From NCBI GenBank assembly GCA_037176845.1, contig JAYKXP010000192.1, positions 1-64,000 on the forward strand: 64,000 nt of DNA, written 5' to 3'. The stretch comes from Paramarasmius palmivorus. Lineage: Eukaryota > Basidiomycota > Agaricomycetes > Agaricales > Marasmiaceae. The translations under genes and the position numbers were made by a program. Under the pieces are notes generated by a model. It did not search any database. It was not told where the DNA came from and was given only the letters and a program-made list of their open reading frames with translations. Positions 56,047 to 64,000 of this stretch are shown here, one piece after another. The first letter of the stretch is position 1. Each line of letters opens with the position of its first letter.

Positions 56047-56779
56047 ATGGGCACACAATCTCCTCCGGCTAAACGACGACATGGACACCGTGCAATCAGA
56101 GCGTGTGCCAACTGCCGCCGCCGGAAGGCTAGATGTAAACCTCGCCTGGGGCTCAGAGTTACGGGCAACTCTGACGCTTGCGAGAGATGCTCCTTGGCTG
56201 GCATTCCCTGCGAATACCTACCAGTCAGCCATTCGCCTCTACGAGCCTCATCTAGATCTCCATCACATAGACCAGAGATATCACAATTTATCGCTCTCCC
56301 ACAACCTCCTCTGTCTTGTTTAGGGTTGACACTGCATCAAATCCCACTGGATTCCCACATATCGCCAAACCCGTCCATCCCCCTTCAAATCGATTCTATG
56401 CAGCGTTCGCGCTGCAAGAGCCCTGATAACATCGTGCTTACTGAATTTACTCTGGAGCAGAGTCGTTACTATTCAGAGCCTGTTCAGCACCTGCCACCAA
56501 ACCAAATCAAATCCGACTGCTATCCGCGGGACCTACAGCATATACCGATGCCACCGGTATACCATCCCCAAGATGTATACGCCCAAAGACATCATTTAAA
56601 ATGTAACTCTACGTGGTCAATGGAATATCAACCGCAGATCATTGGGTGGACTACCCAGATAGGGTCCGTATTGCAATATCTCACAAACCATCATTCTGTT
56701 ACTGATTAAACGCTGAAATTCTCTTAGAGATATGTCGGGCGTATGCCTCGAACAATCCTGTGTTTGTGCAGACCATTGA
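56047..56779 (+). CDS. Short Zn2Cys6 DNA-binding protein, copy 7 (diverged)
   Basis: Exons 56047-56663 and 56728-56779, 222 residues. The zinc cluster is intact (CANCRRRKARC, then CERCSLAGIPC). Outside the cluster only LPQPPLS near the middle and the end of the protein are clearly shared with the other copies. The 64-bp intron sits at the same place and phase, and the last exon is again exactly 52 nt and encodes CLEQSCVCADH. Because this copy is old, it is the best evidence that the intron and the Cys-rich tail are real. The in-frame ATG at 56020 lies in the leader, so 56047 was chosen. Confidence 0.8.
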
Positions 56780-57662
56780 AGATACTTCTTTACAGTTCAT
56801 TCATTGGCATAGAAGAGATTTAGAATAAATAATACATGTCATTCTCATTTCGGTGAACGTTTGAATGTCCAGTGGGTATCTCGTGAGCGGAGCGACGCCA
56901 GGTCATGTCAATCCATTATTTGCACCATGCAAAAAAGCAATACTGCATGGTTTATTGTGAAGGAGGCATCATTCCTTCCATAGGGCATCTACATCACACC
57001 ATCGGCGATCCCGGGCGCGCTCTTCACTTCCTGGCTTTGGTGCCGCTTTCAACATTAATGATATGGTTAGTACACTAATCTAGCGGTCAAACAAGCGGCC
57101 AACGCTGAACACTAGACATAGAAGGCTCATGCCGCAATGTTCGCGCTCGATCACTCACAACTGTCACTCACTTGATTATTGATGAAAGATCAAGGAACGT
57201 GTCTCCCTTACACGGGAAGATTTTACCTTGCGTTGATTGAACGGTGAACTGGTGTGTTACCAACGGTGGGGCATCGTGATGAACGAATAACCCTTGAAGC
57301 CTCGGTCCCGTGAATCAATGCTTCTAAATAATTGACCAGTGTTTCTTTTTTCACACGCCCATGTTTCGCGTTCTCGTGTCCTTCATCGGCACCAAAGGCC
57401 TAGACTATGCCCTGTTGATATACCCTTTGAATTGATTTGAATATATGGTCTTCATCCTAGACCTAGCCGCCATTGATGCACAGCAAACGCCATCCATGTA
57501 ATAGCTCCCTAGACGATACGTCTAGGTATGGTAGCTTGGAGCCTTAGCTCACCCGAGACCTGGACACAACGAGGTTTTATAACAACGTAGGTACAAGTAC
57601 TGGGCAAAATAAGACTAAGGAAGGTAAAATAACGAGTTTTGCTTGTTTGACTTTGGCTATAG
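56780..57662. other. Intergenic or unresolved 5' exons of the next gene
   Basis: No supported start codon or exon could be placed. A possible short exon ends at a gtaaaa donor near 57626. Confidence 0.35.
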
Positions 57663-59056
57663 AGGTCGTGGGGCTTCGATGGCTTTCATCTGTGGGTTAA
57701 TGCCGCTCGTGGCGTATTTATTAGTGGAGCCCACAATGATCTTCAAACTTGCATGGCTCCTGCCAAAGAGGGGTCTATTTGGGTTCCAAACACTCTGGAC
57801 ATGATCAAACATGATGTATGTTTCAGTTACTTCAGCAAATTTGGTTCGATGGTGAATTTCACGCTTCTGTTTTATGTCCTGGGTTGGAAGCCAGCCTATT
57901 TGAGTACCACATTCTATCCACACACCGTTATGGGCGTTTGGTGGTGGCATTTCCCAGAACTTCGGAATACACCAGGAATCGAAAAGATCATAGATGAACT
58001 TCGGTTTGATACAGTATATTCGCAGTCGATGAAACCTGTTGCTGGATGGCCGGATGAAACTACGTCGGTATCGAAGTTTAAGGTATCAGGACTGGTTGAT
58101 GAAACGAGACTTGAAGGAGGTCTTGTACGGTGGGTGAGAAAATCACGTCCCCAGTTAATTACGCTCAAGGATAGATGATAGTTTTACCCTCTTTTCCTTT
58201 AGATAACGTTGGCTGGAAGATGTGCCTGGATGATAGGCTCCAGCGCACTTTTATATCGCAATCCTCTCGGGCTTTTGAACTTTTGGATGTCGAGGACTCG
58301 GAGATGAAGAATAAATTTTGTATGTTCCTTTCTTGTTGGCTTGGCATACGTGATAAAGTATTGAATCCTTCAGTTATTGTCAGCGGCGCAGCGTTCCTGG
58401 CGAGGACACGGAGGTGGCGTGTTAAAACAGACACCCGCTCACTGGCGCCACAAAATCTATACCTGTTCATAGACCTCTGCCCACGAACGTAGCGACATTT
58501 GAACAGTGGTGCTGCAGGTTCGATGACAGCTGCTTCTGGTCCTTTGACGAGAACGGGGAATCTGAGTGTCCCACGAGGGAACGTCGGCGTTGGGGACTGC
58601 CTTGGTTCGAAGCCGAATTAGCAACGCCTGGCCCTCGGTCATGGCTAGATGAAACAGTCTATACACCTCTTCGGGAGTGGCAAATTGCTCGAGATTTTGA
58701 CCCGAATACAGCTGACTGGGCGAAGAGCATGAGCTATCCGGAGCTAGAGATTATGGACCAACCAAATGATTCCGATCGATTCGAGGTCGTGGAAGGTATG
58801 GTTCTCTTTGAAGTCAATCATTCTCGAGGTGACAATCTATTTTAAACCTTCCGGACCGTAGCCGGTTGTCGCTGTATCATCTGATACGGCAGGCTTCCAG
58901 TGGTCTCGGAATCGTAAACGTAATGCGCGGAACCCAGTTCTGGAGTCGAAAGAGTCAGGAAAAAGTGTTATAGGAATGCATAGGGCCAACAATAAAGGAG
59001 CTCGTAGGCTCTGGGAGTTAGCCATACGAGTTTTCCGTTCCACAGCTCATAATTAA
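57663..59056 (+). CDS. Multi-exon gene of unknown function, 5' end unresolved
   Basis: Not recognised. Six exons in phase: 57663-58133, 58175-58319, 58374-58413, 58473-58795, 58893-59056, with introns of 41, 54, 59 and 97 bp (the first boundary is an acceptor ctatag at 57662, so at least one more exon lies upstream). At least 380 residues. Readable blocks are SWGFDGFHLWVNAARG, GVWWWHFPEL, DNVGWKMCLDDRLQRTF, TNVATFEQWCCRFDDSCFW and RRLWELAIRVFRS. Trp-rich with paired Cys, probably globular and not membrane-bound. It could also be a 5'-truncated duplicate. Confidence 0.6.
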
Positions 59057-61639
59057 TCATGGCCCAATGCCACGGTCGTTGATCGACACAACGGACTACG
59101 TTACTAAGTGCAGATAGGTATTTGCGCAGTAATCATAAACGATTCGTCTGGATGGAGCATGGTTTGACTTTGAATTTCATGTATTATCCACTACATATAT
59201 GCAGTGGACTACTAGACAAAGAACTCTGGTAGTCATCCAAGCGCTTGTTCAAGTTTCTTGACGCCCGCAAATCTAACTCCGTGATCGGTGCTTACAAAAT
59301 CTAATCGCTTCTTTTTCGGATACATCGTTGTTGTGCGTTGTGAGTTGCTTTCTCTCGGTCTTGTGTTGGTTTTGTGTCGAGTACTGCTGAACTGAGCCAG
59401 GAAAATGTCTCTGAGCGGTGCTGTCCTGTCCTTTTGCCCCTTGGTATGGTCCAAATGACGTGTTGTAGAAGGTCCGTTGAACAGACTCCACACATCAACA
59501 CATCTCACCTATGCTCTTCCCTCCCGCTTTATAAGTCCATCTCCACCCCTCCAGATTCTTCTTTGTATCCCTAGTATACAGCATCTCCACCGTCCCGCAG
59601 TTCACACAGCCGCTTTTGCTCCGCAGCCAACTCTACCCTCAACCACCTATTGATCACCATCGTTTTTCGCGGAAACATTCGTTCATCAGCCTGTCCCCTC
59701 TCTTTCACCCCCCTCCCCACGAATATGAAGAAAAACACCAAAGAGCGCTACAAAATGGATACGATTTCTCACCCTGTCATGTTTGATGTGATTTCACTCC
59801 CCTCTGTAGGCTACACTACTCTTCCCCTTCGGCACCTGGACTCACGGGTTGCGCCCGTCTAGGGTGCTATCACCCCTACGTGCCTACACTTTCATTGTCT
59901 TCCTCAAGGGCAGCCGAGTCGACGGGATCCAATCAGTCTTCAGCCCGAGGGGAACGGCCTTATAGCAGGAGCAAAGGCATCAGGCCCTATATCTGTTTGA
60001 AGGCGCTATGGGGAGCTTGGGAGCACTTTTGAAATGGAAGGTTGGACAAGCGGGGCTAAGGGTTGCGTTGGCAGGGTAGAAGGACGATGGATGCATTCAA
60101 ACCACCAGCACCTACACCCCGTATACGAATCGACTATCTTCACATTTCTGCTGCCGCAATTCCCCCAACCTCCCCTCGCAGACGATGACGAGTCGCTGGC
60201 GTACAATACACTTATACTCATCGCATACCCCTCGGCTCTCTAACTCCACCCACCCGGGCGTTACACAGGCCCACTCTCGTTTGACATGATTCACATCGCT
60301 ATCCTCAAGGGTGATTAGTCGAAAGTCACTAATAGCCCGTAATGCAGCGTTTGGAGCGTTTGGAATGTTCGTGCGAAGTAGTTGGGTGTGTCTCTCGGGT
60401 TGTTCGGTACCAAACGTCTGTTTTCCACGACGTGCTTCTCGGTATAAGGTACGTCCCTGTATGAGAATCTACTTCCGCTAATAACACCGCTCGTCAGGGC
60501 TGCCATCACGAAGCAACAAACCAGCGTGAACCTTTGAAGCTCCTCCAAACGGCGCAAACTCGACCCTCCCGCTCACAGACATTTGAGTCCTTCTCTCTGA
60601 TCCCTAAAGCACCGGGAAGGCTATCTTACTTGTCTCTCAAAGTCTCATCATGATTGCTTTTTCCCGTCTCTTCCTAGTTGCTGGCGAGCATCCCTAGCCC
60701 TAATCGCTAGGAACGCTCATAATCGGACATCTTCACCGTACAACCGCCTCTCGGAACCATCGGGATAGCTTTAGAATGGTGTAATCTGGCCTCAGCAGAT
60801 TGTTCTGAGGCTGTTGGCACCGTTGATGCGTCTTGCTGAGGAGGTGGTATGTTGGGCGTCAAACTCGGCGTTGTCGGAGCTCAGAAGCGCCCATCCCAAG
60901 GCCTACTTCTTTTCCTTTCCGTTCTCTCTAGTTCCCTCGTCATCGTTTATCAAGGATAAATGGATGCTTTTGCAGATGAATTGGTGGACAATTTTGCGTT
61001 AGGAATACCATTATCGGTCTCGAAATACGATAATCGATGTTAGTGTTACGCCGAGCATACTACCTGTGCTCTCGGGGCTCAGTGTCTCATCACTGAATCC
61101 TCCTCATCAGCTCTGTTTTCGCAAACCTGCTTATAGCCTTAGGTGTGGGTTCTTCGATGATCTTGTGCTCATTGTGTTAGGTCTCCAAGTCAGAAATCGG
61201 TCCGTAACTTAAAATCAAACACGTTCTTATCGACATGAACCTCGAGTGGATGAGCGCTGAAGCAAGCGCAAGAATGTACTTGGACATAGGTGTAGGATGA
61301 ACGATGTAAGTCATCAGCCACGACCTCAAGAGAGTGGTGGGAATCTCAGAATCTATAAGGCACGATCCCCGGCGGGAAAGCACTCAGCGAGGCTGCACCT
61401 GTTTCTACCTTGGCGGTCAGTCCTCACGCTGAGATTTAGCTTGACTTTGTACTTAGCGTTTACTCATAGCACAAACGACATCGTATATTCAATTTCCCTT
61501 GGTTAGATATAAGTACATGGGTATATCTTACGGTGCGTATGAGCCAATTGCAACAATGCTCACTCGATGCATGTGACTGACTAACTGTTGTTCTCATTAC
61601 ACCCATGAACGGGAACACCGGGCTGTGTTGGGATACTCT
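59057..61639. other. Intergenic; no gene seen
   Basis: Frames of 60-90 codons overlap on both strands around 59.2-59.6 and 60.0-60.6 kb; none has a domain, splice support or a paralogue in the window. Confidence 0.4.
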
Positions 61640-62294
61640 TGCTCTTGGTAGTTCCGAATATGTCGCATTCTGAAATGGCTCAACTCCAAAATGACAAGGG
61701 GCCGGAACTATTTTTGCCGTCGAATAACAAGAGGTTCTCACCTACACCAAAGAAGATTTGGTTACGATGTCAAGCATTGGACTGGCATTAGATTGGGATC
61801 ATACGCCCATCTAAAGAGTCAAGACCGAAGATGACATGTATCATGTAGTAGGTACTGTGTGCAATATCTAGATATGCATGGTTAGCTGATTTGCTACAGT
61901 ATCGTCCCACCGGCCGCCATTCTGCTTTGACATATGAAATTTGTGGCTCATTTCCATGGTTTCTACACAGCGACAAAGTAAATGGCCATGTCATACCCGA
62001 CAAAGACGGAACGGGAAGAGGCGAATGGAGGAAGAGGTCGATAGGAATTGACCCACGATGCTAGTTAGATACTAAATTGATAAGGGATACCTGGTCCTAG
62101 TATGCGATGGATTTCGCCGTCTTTGTTTACATCTCGGTCTGTATACATCCTTTTCCGTTATGCAAGCTAATTGTCCAAGGCCACCTCTTAACTGCTTTGA
62201 CCTGTCGTCGCCTTGTATCGAAGGCCACGCAAGGTCGACATAGTGGCAAAGCTTCTGCATTCCACTTGGAAATGCCACAGGAAACGATATGGAA

Positions 62295-62301
62295 TATAAA
62301 T
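62295..62301 (+). promoter_or_regulatory. TATA box of Gln-rich family gene C
   Basis: TATAAAT, 120 bp before the ATG, with AATGCCACAGGAAACGAT upstream. Confidence 0.65.
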
Positions 62302-62414
62302 CCTCATGCTCGAGCACTAGAAAGCACATTCACTCACTTCTGCACTTTCAACCCCTCAGCTTCTCATCACAACTTTAGCCTCTTAATCAGCTCTTCGACT
62401 CACTTAGTAGCAAC

Positions 62415-63323
62415 ATGAACGCCAACAACAACAACAACGGAAACAACGGCTACTTCCGCCCTGATGGGTACGTTTCCCACTCTGATGCTCGTTTCGCGTT
62501 GCTCATCATCGTCTCATTGCAGGTACACTAACCCGACACACCCACACGTTCAAGACGAGCATCCTCGTGCTGCTCAGCCTAACGACAGGCATCCCGGGTA
62601 TGCTCAACAACAGTATCCTGCTCAGGTGTAAGTATTCTCTTTTATCCCACATCTTTCTTTCGCTGACATTTAATTTCGTTACAGAATTCCGGATCCCCAT
62701 ATCATTCGAGGAAATGTGTGCCCCGAGTTGAATGTAGCGATGAACCACTGGAACGCTGCTGTCGCCGAGGATCGTCTGCAGAAGGCTCAGGCTGCTGCCT
62801 CACGCGGGTATGTTTTATTTATCATCTCTAACTTATGCGATTGCTCATATTCTCTGTTAAAGGTACACCAATCAGCGTACCGGTACGACTCAAGGTCCCG
62901 CGTGTCCCGAGTTGGGTGTAGCCATGCAACAGTGGAACTCTGCTGTTGCTGACGATCGGTTCAGAGACGCCAATCGTCGTCTTCAGCAAGAAACTGGTCA
63001 CGGCGCTGTGTACACTCAGCAACCACGAACCTACCCTCAGCAACAACACGCAAATCCTTACCCGAAAGTCAAACAGGAGACTGGAGCTCCGGCTTACTAC
63101 CCGCAACAGCAACACGCACCTGGGGCTTATCCGCACGTTCAGCAAGGCTCTAGTGGACAACGCACTCCCAGTAGCCGTACTGGTCGAGTTAAGGAGGAGG
63201 ACGATGAGGCTGCTGCCAGGAGGTAAGCATGGTTTCTGTTTTGAGAAGTCAGTTCGACGTTCTGGTGGAGATGTTATTAGGGCTTTGGCTGGTTCTTCCT
63301 CTTCATCTCATCGTAGGAAGTAG
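62415..63323 (+). CDS. Gln/Pro/Tyr-rich protein family, gene C
   Basis: Exons 62415-62467, 62523-62627, 62685-62807, 62863-63222 and 63281-63323, 227 residues; exon lengths match gene A except for one extra Asn codon in exon 1. The duplicated module reads CPELNVAMNHWNAAVAEDR and CPELGVAMQQWNSAVADDR. The long exon has VKQETG in place of VKQEPG, then a Gln/Tyr/His-rich stretch and an acidic EEDDEAAARR before the basic ALAGSSSSSHRRK end. Most differences from A lie in the long exon. Function unknown. Confidence 0.75.
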
Positions 63324-63614
63324 ATGGCGTCGATGGGCATGATTATTCATCAAGGAATCTGATCTGGAAAGGTTATTTAGCAACGGTTCATTGGTCTTTG
63401 CTTATTACGATATCACAACTTCACGACCTATGTATATGCTCCTTTTTCCTATGTTCCTATGCTCCCGTCATAAGATTCAAGAGAATGGAAAGGTGCTCAT
63501 TGACCGCCGCCACCGGGACGAAGAGCTGTGCAAGTCTTTGATGCGAGAGGTGATATGCATCACCGAGAATGCCTATTTCTGAACACCGATCAACCTCCAC
63601 CAGAAGCACATTTG

Positions 63615-64000
63615 CCGATTTCTCTTCGTTGAATACAAGGGCAATAGAATACGGATTGATTTTCATAATTTGTGGCAAAGATATTTTACTACAAGGCGGA
63701 GATTCAGGTTGGTGAGATTGCTTATCAGCTCAGGGCAGTATTTGCACCCGGGATGTTGGAGTTCAAATGCCCGGATGCAAGGTGGTCCCGGGATCCTTAA
63801 TGTAGCCAACGTCGTGATGTATGCATTTGGCTAACGTCATCTTCGGACAGCGATATAGCCACCGTGCGTCAATCTGCCAGACACCTTAGGAACTCCCGCA
63901 TCGATGATATCGTACTGTGACTGGGTCACTAGCACCGATGACCGAACCCATTACAGTTACCATAAAATTCACAGATCTTTGTGAGCGTACTCGCATTGGT
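63615..64000 (+). repeat. Duplicate of 55260-55650, cut by the window end
   Basis: Core 63848-63918. Lies downstream of gene C, whereas the other copy follows the unknown gene at 53793, so the element moves independently of its neighbours. Confidence 0.75.

Larger units (their letters stand above)
61640..63450 (+). repeat. Segmental duplicate paralogous to 29490-31260
   Basis: Carries gene C and its upstream region in the same order as gene A. Confidence 0.8.

Noticed and set aside
59233..60600. Overlapping frames on both strands
   Set aside because: Mutually overlapping, short, with no domain, conserved start or duplicate to compare.
1..64000. CRISPR arrays, bacterial-type operons, telomere repeats
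   Set aside because: No regular short repeat-spacer array, no polycistronic gene packing and no telomeric repeat tract; the window is eukaryotic and internal.

Overview
The window looks like nuclear DNA of a mushroom-forming basidiomycete (Agaricomycetes). The reasons are short GT-AG introns (mostly 41-97 bp), intron-bearing tRNAs, a clade-type sesquiterpene synthase, volvatoxin-like (Cyt-fold) cytolysin genes and a retroelement of the Ngaro/DIRS class. It is an accessory, duplication-rich region: most of the first 36 kb is several kinds of segmental duplicate, diverged to different degrees, with few housekeeping-type genes.

Layout. 0-36 kb: six copies of a cassette carrying a short Zn2Cys6 protein gene (2217, 6437, 13682, 22014, 27303 on +; 35374 on -), each with a TATA box 35-43 bp before the ATG, a 52-53 bp intron near the 3' end and a shared 3' flank. 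A seventh, diverged copy lies at 56047. A Cyt-like cytolysin gene sits upstream of the regulator at 20350-21181 (intact) and at 36202-36435 (- strand, broken); a third, intact one is at 52321-53062, upstream of the diverged copy at 56047. Between cassettes lie degenerate tRNA-Glu copies, an interspersed repeat of about 110 bp, and an array of 12-bp palindromes at 17.3-17.9 kb. 38.3-39.7 kb: a five-exon sesquiterpene synthase (-). 42 kb: a small secreted Cys-rich protein. 43-45 kb: decayed genes and a good tRNA-Gln(TTG). 46.07-50.06 kb: a 4-kb Ngaro-like element with split direct repeats, an intact Gag and a tyrosine recombinase but no reverse transcriptase. 50-64 kb: members of an unrecognised Gln/His/Pro-rich protein family (also at 30.3 kb) and two multi-exon genes of unknown function.

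How it fits together. The recurring pairing of cytolysin and short Zn2Cys6 protein suggests a regulator-toxin cassette that was amplified and then decayed copy by copy. The sequence cannot prove regulation. The mobile element is probably recent, because its repeat pairs read as identical, and it landed just upstream of one member of the Gln-rich family. Exon models were built by hand from splice motifs and phase; all exon sums given are multiples of three unless stated.
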